From the NCBI GenBank assembly GCA_963747775.1, contig CAVVGT010000011.1, positions 328,314 through 392,313 of the forward strand: a stretch of DNA of 64,000 nucleotides. The letters run 5' to 3'. The position numbers and the translations under genes are program-made. Within the stretch, counting starts at the first letter, position 1. Every line of letters begins with the position of its first letter. This DNA is from JAGVSZ01 sp963747775. GTDB taxonomy: Bacteria; Pseudomonadota; Gammaproteobacteria; Burkholderiales; SG8-39. The notes under the pieces are model-generated. The model did no database searches. It saw only the letters and a program-made list of their open reading frames with translations, and was not told the origin of the DNA. This document shows, one piece after another, positions 1-8,551 of the stretch.

Positions 1-991
1 GCGTGTGCGCCTCGCCGGCCTCCTCGAGCGCGAGCGTGCGGCTGACGACGGCCTTGACCTGGCCGCGCTTCATCAGCGCGAGCACGTCCTCGAGCTGATT
101 GCGCGAGGTGCTGGTGACCGAAAGCATCGACTGGTTCTTGAGGAAGAGCTGCGCCGGGTTGAACTGCACGAACTGCCCGGTGAGCTGGCCGATCAGGATC
201 CAGCGCCCGGCGACGCCGAGGCTCCGGCGCATCGGCTCGAAGAGCGGCGTGCCGACGTTGTCGACGAGGACGTCGACGCCGCGGCCGTCGGTGAGCCGCT
301 TCACCCGGGGCGAGAAATCCTCGCCGCGCGCATGCACGACGACCTCGTGCGCCCCCATCTCGCGGATCAGGTCGACCTTGTCCGGGGAGGTCGTTTGCGC
401 GATGACGTACGCGCCCGCGAGCCGCGCAAGCTGCACCGCGTGCAGGCCGAGTCCGCCGCCGGCGCCGGTGACGAGCGCGCTTTCGCCCATCCGGAGCTTG
501 CCGACGTCGCGCAAGCCGTTGAGGAGGGTACCGATCGCACACGAGGCAATCGACGCGTCGGCGAGCGCGACGCCGTCGGGCACGGCGGCGACGTTGTCGT
601 CACCCACCGCGACGTACTCGCCGTAGCCGCCGACCAGCCCCCAGTCGCCGAGGAACTTCCGGTCGGGGCAGAGGGTCTCGCGCCCGCTGCGGCAGAACCG
701 GCACGCGCCGCAGATGTAGTAGCGCTGCGCGGTCGCGACGCGGTCGCCGGTCCTGAACCGCGTGACGTCACGGCCGATGTCGACGACCGTGCCGGAGATC
801 TCGTGTCCCAGGACGCAGGGCAGCTTCACCCCGGCCTTCAGCGTGCCGTTCCGCGTCAGGACGTCATGGAAGCAGACGCCACAGGCATCGACCTTGATCA
901 CCACCTCGCGCGGGCCGGCGGTCGGATCGGGAATGCGCTCGATCTTCATCGCGTCGATGCCGCCGGGCTGGCGCACCACCATTGCCTTCAT
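1..991 (-). CDS. Zinc-dependent medium-chain alcohol dehydrogenase, 3' end cut by window edge
   Basis: Translating the minus strand from the ATG at 991 gives an MDR-family Zn dehydrogenase that runs off the window. The N-terminal GroES-like domain has the catalytic-zinc stretch VDACGVCFHD and VLGHEISGTV. The structural-zinc lobe carries four spaced cysteines (CGACRFCRSGRETLC). The Rossmann glycine motif is VTGAGGGLGLHAVQL. These residues predict NAD(P)-dependent alcohol/aldehyde interconversion; the substrate is unknown. About 330 residues are present, and the family length is about 340-360, so little is missing. It starts 10 bp after the stop of the DUF35 gene and probably closes the minus-strand acyl-CoA operon. 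Confidence 0.85.
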   Translation of the reverse strand, partial: MKAMVVRQPGGIDAMKIERIPDPTAGPREVVIKVDACGVCFHDVLTRNGTLKAGVKLPCVLGHEISGTVVDIGRDVTRFRTGDRVATAQRYYICGACRFCRSGRETLCPDRKFLGDWGLVGGYGEYVAVGDDNVAAVPDGVALADASIASCAIGTLLNGLRDVGKLRMGESALVTGAGGGLGLHAVQLARLAGAYVIAQTTSPDKVDLIREMGAHEVVVHARGEDFSPRVKRLTDGRGVDVLVDNVGTPLFEPMRRSLGVAGRWILIGQLTGQFVQFNPAQLFLKNQSMLSVTSTSRNQLEDVLALMKRGQVKAVVSRTLALEEAGEAHT

Positions 992-1001
992 CGCTATTCC
1001 C

Positions 1002-1412
1002 TCATTCTGCCGGAACGAACTTCACGAGCGTCGCCGAGGGCGTCACCGGCTCGAAGCTCGCGCGCACCCGCATGCCGGACCGGATCCGCTCGTGCGGGAC
1101 GCCGACGAGGTTGCTGAAGAGGCGCACGCCTTCGTCCAGCTTCACCTGGACGACGTCGTACGGCACGTCGCGTGCGAACGCCGGCCAGTAGGCGCGGTGG
1201 AACGTGCAGTACGACTCGACGATGCCGCTGCCGGAGGTTGCGACCCATTCGTTCCGCTCGCGGCGGCAATGCGTGCAGTAGCGCGCGGCCGGGAATCGGT
1301 GGCGGCCGCAGTCGAGACAGCGTTGCAGCACTAGGACGCCGCGCCTGGCCCCGTCCCAGAACGGGCGATTCGCCACGTCGTCGGGCGGCAGCGGCTTCGC
1401 GTAGTCGCTCAT
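1002..1412 (-). CDS. DUF35 / OB-fold acyl-CoA-associated protein
   Basis: A 136-residue protein with the DUF35 layout: an N-terminal helix (NRPFWDGARRG), a rubredoxin-like zinc ribbon with two CxxC pairs (CLDCGRHRFPAARYCTHC), then an OB fold (GSGIVESYCTFHRAYWPAF). DUF35 proteins pair with thiolase-like proteins, for example ChsH2 with Ltp2 in steroid side-chain cleavage, and help bind the acyl-CoA. The ATG overlaps the stop of the thiolase-like gene by 4 bp (ATGA), so the two are translationally coupled and probably form one complex. The exact reaction cannot be read from sequence. Confidence 0.85.
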   Translation of the reverse strand: MSDYAKPLPPDDVANRPFWDGARRGVLVLQRCLDCGRHRFPAARYCTHCRRERNEWVATSGSGIVESYCTFHRAYWPAFARDVPYDVVQVKLDEGVRLFSNLVGVPHERIRSGMRVRASFEPVTPSATLVKFVPAE

Positions 1413-2551
1413 TGCGGGTCCCGCCCGTAGATCATCGAAGTGATGACCGGCGCGGCGGTCATGTATTGGACCAGCGCCGCATCCGCGACCTGCCGTGCAC
1501 CGCATTCGCCGCGCACCTGGCGCACCGCTTCGACGTTGAGCGCCCAGCCCTGCATGTACGACTCCGACAGGTGGCCGCCGCTGGTGTTGGTCGGGAGCGC
1601 GCCGCCGAGCGCGAGCCTGCCGTCGGCGACGAACGGGCCGCTCTCGCCCACCGGGCAGAACCCGAAGCCCTCGAGCGAGAAGAGGACCGTCGGGGTGAAG
1701 TTGTCGTAGATCATCAGCGCATCCATGTCGCTCGGGCCCGCGCCGGCCATTGCATAGACGTCGCTCGCGACCCGCTGCATCGGGCCGCGCCAGTAATCCT
1801 CGGGCGGGAACGTCGATCCCGCGAACTCGGACGCCTGGGAGAAGCCGCGGATGTACGCGGGCGGCTTGCGGAGGTCGCGCGCGCGCTCGGTCGTGGTGAG
1901 GATCATCGCCACGCCGCCGTCGTTGATCAGGCAGTAGTCGAGCAGCCGCAACGGCTCGCAAATGAAGCGCGCGGCGCGATATTCCTCGAGCGTGAACGGC
2001 GTGCGCATCACCGCGTCCGGGTTGAGGCTCGCGTGCCGGCGGAATGCCATCGCGATCGCACCGAGCTGATCGGTCGTGGTGCCGTACTGCTCCATGTGCC
2101 GGCGCATCATCAGCGCGTGGAAGGCGCCCGGCGAGGTCATCCCGTACGGGAACCACAGCCCGGCGCCGCCGCTGCCGTACGCGTCGGAGGCGCCGCCGTA
2201 CTGGTCGCCCGCGGAGCGGCCGTTGTTGCCGTAGACGAGCGCGACCGTTTCCGCCATTCCGGCGGCGATCACGGCGACGGCGGTCTGGATGCAGATGCCC
2301 GAAAACCGGCCCTGTCCCGGCGTGATCGTGGTGTAGCGCGGGTTGATGCCGGTGATCTCGCCGAAGCGCTGGTAGTCGGGAATCCGGTTGATGATGAGGC
2401 CGTCCATGTCCTCGAAGCCGAGGCCGCAGTCGTCGAGCGCTTCCTTCAGCGCCCATACGCCTAGGTCGTAGGCGTCGTACTCCGGCAGCTTGCCGTAGCG
2501 CGTCGTGCCCACGCCGGCGACCGCAACGCGCCCCGCGAGATCTTTCTTCAC
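1409..2551 (-). CDS. Thiolase-fold protein, SCP2 / lipid-transfer type
   Basis: A 380-residue thiolase-superfamily protein of the SCP2-thiolase (non-specific lipid-transfer) group. It starts VAVAGVGTTRYGKLPEYDAY and has the C-terminal segments MIYDNFTPTVLFSLEGFGFC and PTNTSGGHLSESYMQG. The canonical C-terminal histidine motif of degradative thiolases is replaced by SGGHLSE, as in DUF35-partnered retro-aldolases and acyl-transfer enzymes. It overlaps the next gene (DUF35) and the previous SMP-30 gene by 4 bp each, giving a tight operon. I infer a C-C bond-cleaving or acyl-transfer role on an acyl-CoA intermediate. A plain thiolase is less likely. Confidence 0.85.
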   Translation of the reverse strand: MKKDLAGRVAVAGVGTTRYGKLPEYDAYDLGVWALKEALDDCGLGFEDMDGLIINRIPDYQRFGEITGINPRYTTITPGQGRFSGICIQTAVAVIAAGMAETVALVYGNNGRSAGDQYGGASDAYGSGGAGLWFPYGMTSPGAFHALMMRRHMEQYGTTTDQLGAIAMAFRRHASLNPDAVMRTPFTLEEYRAARFICEPLRLLDYCLINDGGVAMILTTTERARDLRKPPAYIRGFSQASEFAGSTFPPEDYWRGPMQRVASDVYAMAGAGPSDMDALMIYDNFTPTVLFSLEGFGFCPVGESGPFVADGRLALGGALPTNTSGGHLSESYMQGWALNVEAVRQVRGECGARQVADAALVQYMTAAPVITSMIYGRDPQ

Positions 2552-3426
2552 CTGGCGAACCTCGGCTCGGGGAGCCCGCGCACGCCCACGTCGAGCGCGA
2601 ACACGCCGCCCGCGTGCGGCTGCGCGACGAGCGCATCGCCGGCGAGGTCCATGCGCGCGCTCGTCACGTACAGCGTGGCGAGGTCCGGTCCGCCGAACAT
2701 GCAGGTCGTTGGCCGCTGGACCGGCATGCGGACCGTGCGATCGAGCCTGCCGTCGGGCGCGTAGCGATGGATGGCCCAGCGGTCGAACTGGGCGCTCCAG
2801 ACGAAGCCCTCCGCATCCACGGTCATGCCGTCCGGCCCGCCGTGACCGGCGTCGACCTCCACGAACACGCGGCGATTTGCGATCGTACCTGCCGTCCGGT
2901 CGAAGTCGTAGCAGTAGATTCGCCGCGAGGGGGTGTCGGTGAAGTACATCGTCCGGTCGTCGGGACTCCAGCCGATGCCGTTCGAGATCGTGAAGCCGCG
3001 GTCCATCGCCGCCACGCGGAAGTCCGGCCCGACGCGATAGAGCTGTCCGATCGCCGCGCCGAGCTTGCGGTCGAGGGTCCCCGCCCAGAAACGGCCCGCG
3101 CGATCGACCTTGCCGTCGTTGAAGCGTTCGTCGCCGAGCGTTAGGCCGGGCGTATCCAGCCAGTGGAGCTCGCCGCCCGGCTCATCGAGCGTCGCGAACC
3201 CGTTGCGGAACGCGAACAGGAATCCACCGTTCTTGCGCAGCGCAAAAGATCCCGGGGGTTTCGGCAGCGGCCAGTGGTCGACGCGGTCCGCGCGCGGATC
3301 GAAGCGCCACAGCGACGGGCTCGAGATGTCGATCCACCAGAGCAGGCGCTCCTGCGGACACCACACCGCGCCCTCGCCGAGCACGTTCTTGCAGTCGACC
3401 GCGCAGGTCGCCTGGACAGCGCTCAT
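2548..3426 (-). CDS. SMP-30/gluconolactonase family lactonase
   Basis: A 292-residue six-bladed beta-propeller of the SMP-30/LRE family. Expected metal ligands are visible: Glu in VLGEGAVW near residue 18, Asn in ISNGIGWSPDD, and Asp in GGPDGMTVD. The family hydrolyses sugar or organic-acid lactones with a divalent metal. No signal peptide is seen, so it is cytoplasmic. It leads the minus-strand operon with the thiolase, DUF35 and alcohol dehydrogenase genes, which suggests it opens a lactone made in the same catabolic route. A second family member lies at 6596-7510. Confidence 0.88.
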   Translation of the reverse strand: MSAVQATCAVDCKNVLGEGAVWCPQERLLWWIDISSPSLWRFDPRADRVDHWPLPKPPGSFALRKNGGFLFAFRNGFATLDEPGGELHWLDTPGLTLGDERFNDGKVDRAGRFWAGTLDRKLGAAIGQLYRVGPDFRVAAMDRGFTISNGIGWSPDDRTMYFTDTPSRRIYCYDFDRTAGTIANRRVFVEVDAGHGGPDGMTVDAEGFVWSAQFDRWAIHRYAPDGRLDRTVRMPVQRPTTCMFGGPDLATLYVTSARMDLAGDALVAQPHAGGVFALDVGVRGLPEPRFAR

Positions 3427-3608
3427 TGGATTTCCCTCGCGCTTCGCGCACGGGATGCGCCCTTGGGGCGGCCCGGCGGGCGCATGCCTCCTCCGTTCGG
3501 CGCCGCCCGTCCGCTGTCGCGCAGCGAGGTGTTGTTGGGCGCGGCGATATCTTGTTGGCTATGATGCTAGCGCCTTATCGACCGGCCGACAATCCAATCA
3601 CCAGCGCG

Positions 3609-4976
3609 ATGAGCGAGCGACCGAATCCCACCGCGAGTCCCTCGATGGCGCGCTCGTTCGCGCGCTGGATCCGCGACGTCGACGCGGCGAACTTGGATAC
3701 GCGCGTCGTCGACAAGGCAAAGCTGTGCCTGCTCGACATGATCGGCGTCGCCGGAGCAGCCAGTGATCTGCCGTGGAGCCGGCAGGCGGCAGGGTACGCC
3801 GCAGCGATGGGCGGCAACCAGGCGACGCTGATCGGGTCGCGTGCGCGCGCGAGCGTCGCGGAAGCCGCATTCGCGAACGCGACGACGGCGCACGGGCTCG
3901 TGCAGGAGGACATGCACACCCCGAGCGTTTCGCACATCGGCGTCGTCGTCTGGCCGACGCTCCTCGCTCTCGCGGAAAGCCAGCGCGTAACCGGGCGCGA
4001 GATCGTCGCCGCCGGTGTCGTCGGCTATCAGGTCATGGGCCGGCTCGGGCAGGCGCTGATCACGCAGGACGTGGCGCAGCGGTTCCGCCCGACCGGCCTC
4101 GTCGGGGCCGTGGGAGGGGCGGCGGCGGGCGCCCGACTGCTGCGCCTGTCGGAGGACGAAACGGTGAATGCGCTCGCGCTCGCCGCCAATACCGCCGGCG
4201 GCCTGAACGAGTGGCCATATTCGGGCGGGGGCGAGATGTTCTTTCATCCCGGCTTCGCCGCGCGCAACGCGGTGACCGCGCTCCTGCTCGCGCGCGCGGG
4301 CGCCGAGGCGTCCGAGTCGGCGCTCGACGGACGCGCGGGGCTCTTCGCGGCATTCGGCGGCGCACCGCGTGCGACGCTCGCGCTCGGCGGCGAGTGGGAG
4401 ATCCTCGCCGCCTACCACAAGCCGGCGCCGGCCTGCAACTACGCGCAGACGCCGGCGCAGGCGGCGCTCGCGGTGCGCAGTGTGCACGGGATCGCGCCGC
4501 GCGACATCGAGCGGGTCGTGGTGAAGAGCTTCCCCGAGGCGATCGCCTACCCGGGCTGCGATCACGCCGGCCCGTATCGCTCGCAGCTCCAGGCGAAGAT
4601 GAGCATCCAGTTCACCGTTGCTGCGGTGCTGGTGCACGGCCGGCTCGACGACGACGTGTTCCGCAGCTTCGACGCCGGCGGGGAAGTCGCGCAGCTCGCC
4701 CGGCGCGTGCGGCTCGAAATCGACACCGAGCTCGCGCGCGGGTATCCGCAGCGGCAGGGCGCAGAGGTCGTGGTGTCGTTGCGGGATGGCCGGACGGCGA
4801 GTCGGCGCCTCCTTGCGCTTGAGCCGCTCGATCCGGCGGGCGTGCGCCGGCGCACGCGCAGCACGCTCGCCCGGGTGCTGGATGACGCGCGAGCGGAGCA
4901 GATCGAGCGCGACATCGACACGCTCACGGACTGCCCGGACGTCGCGCGCATAGTGCGGCGACTCGCGCGCGGCTGA
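3609..4976 (+). CDS. MmgE/PrpD family protein
   Basis: A 455-residue member of the MmgE/PrpD (2-methylcitrate dehydratase / cis-aconitate decarboxylase-like) fold. Typical segments are ARSFARWIRDVDAANLDTRV, KLCLLDMIGVAGAA, GLVQEDMHTPS and GGLNEWPYSGGGEMFFHPGF. Family members dehydrate or isomerise small di- and tricarboxylates; many catabolic ones have unknown substrates. An upstream in-frame ATG pair near 3561 is possible; I chose 3609 because homology begins just after it. The gene is divergent from the SMP-30 operon and 10 bp upstream of the acyl-CoA synthetase gene, with which it is probably cotranscribed. Confidence 0.88.
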   Translation: MSERPNPTASPSMARSFARWIRDVDAANLDTRVVDKAKLCLLDMIGVAGAASDLPWSRQAAGYAAAMGGNQATLIGSRARASVAEAAFANATTAHGLVQEDMHTPSVSHIGVVVWPTLLALAESQRVTGREIVAAGVVGYQVMGRLGQALITQDVAQRFRPTGLVGAVGGAAAGARLLRLSEDETVNALALAANTAGGLNEWPYSGGGEMFFHPGFAARNAVTALLLARAGAEASESALDGRAGLFAAFGGAPRATLALGGEWEILAAYHKPAPACNYAQTPAQAALAVRSVHGIAPRDIERVVVKSFPEAIAYPGCDHAGPYRSQLQAKMSIQFTVAAVLVHGRLDDDVFRSFDAGGEVAQLARRVRLEIDTELARGYPQRQGAEVVVSLRDGRTASRRLLALEPLDPAGVRRRTRSTLARVLDDARAEQIERDIDTLTDCPDVARIVRRLARG

Positions 4977-4986
4977 GGACCCGGTT

Positions 4987-6585
4987 GTGGCGTCGATGCC
5001 GACCAGCCGGACCATCCCGGACCTGATCGACGAGCTGGCGCAGCGCTTCCCCGAGCGCGAGGCGCTGGTCGGATCCGGCCGGCGCTATACCTACCGCCAG
5101 CTTCGCTCCGAGGTGCGGCGCATCGCGCGCGGGCTGTACGGGCTCGGCGTTCGCCGCGGCGACAAGGTCGCGATCCTGATGGGCAACCGGCCCGAGTGGC
5201 TGATCGTCGATTTCGCGATCACGCTGCTCGGCGGCGTGATGGTGGGGGTCAATACCTGGGCGCCCGCGCGCGAGCTGGAGCACGTCCTCGCGCACTCCGA
5301 TTCCCGGATCCTGATCGCGGTCGACCGCTTTCTGAAATACGACTATCGCGCATTGCTCGCGGCACTCCAGCCCCACCGCGAACGGCTGCCGCAGCTCGAG
5401 CGGATCGTCGGCGTGGGCGACGCGCTTCCCGGCGGATGGCTGCCGTACGCAGAGCTGGACGCGCTCGCCGAGCGGGTACCCGACGCGGCCATCGACGCCA
5501 CGCAGCGCGCCGTCGACCCGCACGACGTGGCCTACCTGCTCTACACCTCGGGCTCGACGTCGCTGCCGAAGGGCGTGCAGCTCCAGCACTACGCGCTCAT
5601 CGAGAACATGTGGCAGATCGGGGAGCGTCAGAAGGTCACCGAGCACGACCGCCTGTGGCTCGCGGTGTCGCTCTTCTGGGGACTCGGCTGCGAGAACGCG
5701 CTGTTCAACGTCTTGACCCACGCCGGCTGCGTCGTGCTGCAGGAGCACTTCGACGCGGGCGAGGCGCTCGCACTGATCGAGCGGGAGCACTGCACGCTGT
5801 TCTATGGCACGCCCAACATGGCCCAGGCCCTGCACGAGCATCCCGACCGGGCGCGGCGCGATCTGTCGAGCCTGCGCGGTGGCGCGACCATCGGCACGCC
5901 CGAGCAGATCATGCGCGTCGTGGAGCTCGGGGCGCGCGAGGTCTGCAACATCTACGGCCTCACCGAGACGTACGGCAACTGCAACGTCGCCGACGCCGCC
6001 GATCCGCTCGAGAAGCGGCTCGCGAGCGTAGGGCGGCCGCTCGACGGCGTCGATCAACGGATCGTGGACCCGCAGACCGGGCGGGTGCTCCCGCACGGCG
6101 AGGTGGGCGAGGTCCGGGTGAAGGGCTACGTGACCTGCGGCTACTACAAGGACCCGGCGCGCACCGCCGAGTCATTCGACGAGCACGGGTACTTCAGGAC
6201 CGGCGATCTCGGCGTCGTCGATGCCGACGGCAGTCTCCACTTCCGCGGACGCATCAAGGAGATGGTCAAGACGGGTGGGATCAACGTCGCGCCGGTCGAG
6301 GTGGAGGAGGTGCTGATGAGCCATCCCGACGTGCACGCCGCGTTCGTGACGGGCGTGCCCGATCCGCAGCGCGACGAGGTGCTCGCCGCGGTGATCGTCC
6401 GGAAACCGGGCGCGACGCTGTCGGAGGAGGACGTCTGCGCCTTCTGCCGCGAGGCGCTCGCGGCCTACAAGGTGCCCCGCCTGGTCCGGTTCGCCGCGGA
6501 GCACGAGCTGCCGCTCACGACCACCGGGAAGCTGCAGAAGAACCGGCTCGCCGCGACGTTCTTCGCCGATCGCTCGACTGGCTGA
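4987..6585 (+). CDS. AMP-binding acyl-CoA synthetase (class I adenylate-forming)
   Basis: A 532-residue ANL-superfamily enzyme with all core motifs: P-loop YTSGSTSLPKG, A5 motif YGLTETYG, A7-A8 GYFRTGD and KTGGINVAPVEVEEV, and the C-terminal catalytic lysine in TTTGKLQKN. It activates a carboxylic acid to an acyl-AMP and then an acyl-CoA. The start is GTG at 4987 or the in-frame ATG at 4996. Its place next to MmgE/PrpD and opposite thiolase/DUF35 genes suggests it feeds a CoA-dependent degradation route. Substrate (aromatic, fatty or alicyclic acid) is not decidable here. Confidence 0.92.
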   Translation: MASMPTSRTIPDLIDELAQRFPEREALVGSGRRYTYRQLRSEVRRIARGLYGLGVRRGDKVAILMGNRPEWLIVDFAITLLGGVMVGVNTWAPARELEHVLAHSDSRILIAVDRFLKYDYRALLAALQPHRERLPQLERIVGVGDALPGGWLPYAELDALAERVPDAAIDATQRAVDPHDVAYLLYTSGSTSLPKGVQLQHYALIENMWQIGERQKVTEHDRLWLAVSLFWGLGCENALFNVLTHAGCVVLQEHFDAGEALALIEREHCTLFYGTPNMAQALHEHPDRARRDLSSLRGGATIGTPEQIMRVVELGAREVCNIYGLTETYGNCNVADAADPLEKRLASVGRPLDGVDQRIVDPQTGRVLPHGEVGEVRVKGYVTCGYYKDPARTAESFDEHGYFRTGDLGVVDADGSLHFRGRIKEMVKTGGINVAPVEVEEVLMSHPDVHAAFVTGVPDPQRDEVLAAVIVRKPGATLSEEDVCAFCREALAAYKVPRLVRFAAEHELPLTTTGKLQKNRLAATFFADRSTG

Positions 6586-6595
6586 AGGCAGCGAC

Positions 6596-7510
6596 TCAGC
6601 CGGCGAACCGTGGTTCCGGCAATCCGCGCACGCCGAGCCCGGTCACCTTGAAGAGGCTCCCGGCGAGGAACTGGGGCTTCGATTCCTTCGCGAAGAGATC
6701 GTGGACCGCCGGGTGCTTTACCCGGGCCATCGACGTGACGTACAGCTCGTCGAGCCGCTCGCCGCCGAACATGCAGCTCGTGATGTTCCGAACCGGCATG
6801 CCGATGCGCCGCTCGACCGTGCCGTCGGGCGCGTAGCGGACGAGCTCGGCGGAGATGAGTTGCGCGTTCCACACGCAGCCCTCGTCGTCGATCGTCGAGC
6901 CGTCGGCGACGCCGGCGTCGGCCTTGAACGACGCGAACACCCGCTTGTTGGCAAGGCTGCCGGTCGCGATGTCGAAGTCGTACGCCCAGTACTCGCCCTG
7001 GAAGGTGTCGGCGAAGTAGAACGTCCGGTCGTCAGGGCTCCAGCACGGGCCGTTCGAGCAGATGATCCCGGCATCCACCTTGGTGACGCGCAGATCGGGA
7101 TCGAGCCGGTACAGCCCGCAGATCGCGAGCTCCTCCTTGTCGTCCATGCCGCCGGCGTAGAAGCGGCCGCGGCGGTCGCACTTGCCGTCGTTCAGCCGCG
7201 TGCGCGGAACGTCGGCCTCGACGAGTTGGATGAGGTCGAGCCTGCCGCTCGCGAAGTCGAAGAAGTAGAACCCGTCGTCGAGTGCGAGCACCGCGCCGCC
7301 GTCCCGGCGCAGCGCCATCGCGCCGACGTCGCGATTGAGCGACCAGTTCTCGACCTTGCCGGTGCGCGGGTCGAGCCGCCAGATCGACGGCTTGCCGACG
7401 CGCCGGCCGGTGCCGTCGACCCAGTAGAGCCGGCCCTCGTCGACGTCCCATACCGGTCCCTCGCCGAGATGGTTTTCGCACGCGAGGATGCACTCGATCT
7501 TGAGCGCCAC
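6596..7510 (-). CDS. SMP-30/gluconolactonase family lactonase, second copy
   Basis: A 304-residue SMP-30 propeller with the metal-binding positions conserved: Glu in LGEGPVWD, Asn in CSNGPCWSPDD, and Asp in VADGSTIDDEG. It is recognisably related to the product of 2548-3426 (both end in GVRGLPEPRFA) but clearly diverged, so the two are not a recent duplication. It converges on the acyl-CoA synthetase gene, leaving a 10 bp gap, and lies 4 bp downstream of the Bug receptor gene, so receptor and lactonase are probably one transcript. This suggests uptake of a carboxylate or lactone and its hydrolysis. Confidence 0.87.
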   Translation of the reverse strand: MALKIECILACENHLGEGPVWDVDEGRLYWVDGTGRRVGKPSIWRLDPRTGKVENWSLNRDVGAMALRRDGGAVLALDDGFYFFDFASGRLDLIQLVEADVPRTRLNDGKCDRRGRFYAGGMDDKEELAICGLYRLDPDLRVTKVDAGIICSNGPCWSPDDRTFYFADTFQGEYWAYDFDIATGSLANKRVFASFKADAGVADGSTIDDEGCVWNAQLISAELVRYAPDGTVERRIGMPVRNITSCMFGGERLDELYVTSMARVKHPAVHDLFAKESKPQFLAGSLFKVTGLGVRGLPEPRFAG

Positions 7511-7514
7511 GGCT

Positions 7515-8498
7515 TCAGTCGATTCTGGCGCCGGAGACCTTCACCGCCTGCGCGTACTTCTCGCTCGCGGCGCGGATGCGCGCCCCGTATTCCTCGGGCG
7601 TGCTGCCGACCGGCTCGATGTCGAGTTGAGCGAAGCGCTGCATGACTTCGGGTGCTCTCACCGCTTTCGCGATCTCCTGCGACATCCGCGATACGATGGC
7701 CGGTGGCGTTTCTGTTGGCGCGACGAGTCCGATGTTCGGCGCGAAGTCATAGCTGGGCACGCCGAGCTCAGCCACCGTCGGCACGTCCGGCGCGGTTGGC
7801 GAGCGCTTGGCCGTGCTCACCGCCAGCACCTTCACGCGACCGGCCTTCACGTGCGCCGCGATGGAGGGCATTGCGGAGTACGCCATGGTGACGTCGCCGC
7901 TGACGAGCGCCGGGATCGACTGGCCGGTGCCCTTGTACGGGATGTGGACGATGCTCAAGCCCAGCGCGCTCTTGAGCGACTCCGTCGCGAGGTGGTGGAT
8001 GCTGCCCATCCCCGAGGAGCCGTAGTTGAGCTGGCCGGGCTTCGCCTTGGCGAGCGCGACCAGCTCGCCGAAGTCCTTGACCGGCACCCCGGCGTTGGCG
8101 ACGAGGAACAAGTTCGCGGTGGCGATCAGGCTGACCGGGACGAAATCCTTCACCGGGTCGTACGGCAGCTTCACGTAGAGGAACTGGTTGATCGAAACCT
8201 GGCCGACGTCGGCGACGAGGAACGTGTAGCCGTCCGGTGCAGCGCGCGCCACGGCTTCGCTGCCGGGAATGCCGCCCGCGCCCCCGCGGTTCTCGACCGT
8301 CACCTGCTGGCCGAGGCCCTCGGAGATTTTCTGCGTGACGATGCGGGCGATCGTGTCCGGCAATCCACCGGCCGAGTAGGGCACGATCCAGCGCACGGGC
8401 TTCGTGGGCCACGCGTCCTGGGCGACTGCAGGCGGCGACAGTTGCAGAACGGCAAGGGCCCCGAGCAGACCCCCAATCCGCTTCAAGGAACGGTTCAT
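7515..8498 (-). CDS. Bug-family tripartite tricarboxylate transporter substrate-binding protein
   Basis: A 327-residue periplasmic receptor with a cleavable signal peptide ending near PPAVAQDA. Hallmarks of the TctC/Bug family are WPTKPVRWIVPYSAGG, VENRGGAGG, YGSSGMGS and HIPYKGTGQSIPAL. It binds a small carboxylate for a TctAB-type uptake system. No tctA or tctB lies nearby, as is common for the many orphan Bug proteins of Burkholderiales. It is divergent from the gene at 8552 across about 50 bp. The large Bug family is a taxonomic pointer to betaproteobacteria. Confidence 0.93.
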   Translation of the reverse strand: MNRSLKRIGGLLGALAVLQLSPPAVAQDAWPTKPVRWIVPYSAGGLPDTIARIVTQKISEGLGQQVTVENRGGAGGIPGSEAVARAAPDGYTFLVADVGQVSINQFLYVKLPYDPVKDFVPVSLIATANLFLVANAGVPVKDFGELVALAKAKPGQLNYGSSGMGSIHHLATESLKSALGLSIVHIPYKGTGQSIPALVSGDVTMAYSAMPSIAAHVKAGRVKVLAVSTAKRSPTAPDVPTVAELGVPSYDFAPNIGLVAPTETPPAIVSRMSQEIAKAVRAPEVMQRFAQLDIEPVGSTPEEYGARIRAASEKYAQAVKVSGARID

Positions 8499-8551
8499 GG
8501 CGCTCCCTCCTCTTGGAGACTCTAATATACGCGGCGAGGAGGATTCGAGCG

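Noticed and set aside
5..1117. A 370-codon plus-strand frame covering the first gene
   Set aside because: Antisense shadow of the alcohol dehydrogenase; composition is Arg/Ala/Asp-rich with no domain, while the minus strand has clear zinc motifs.
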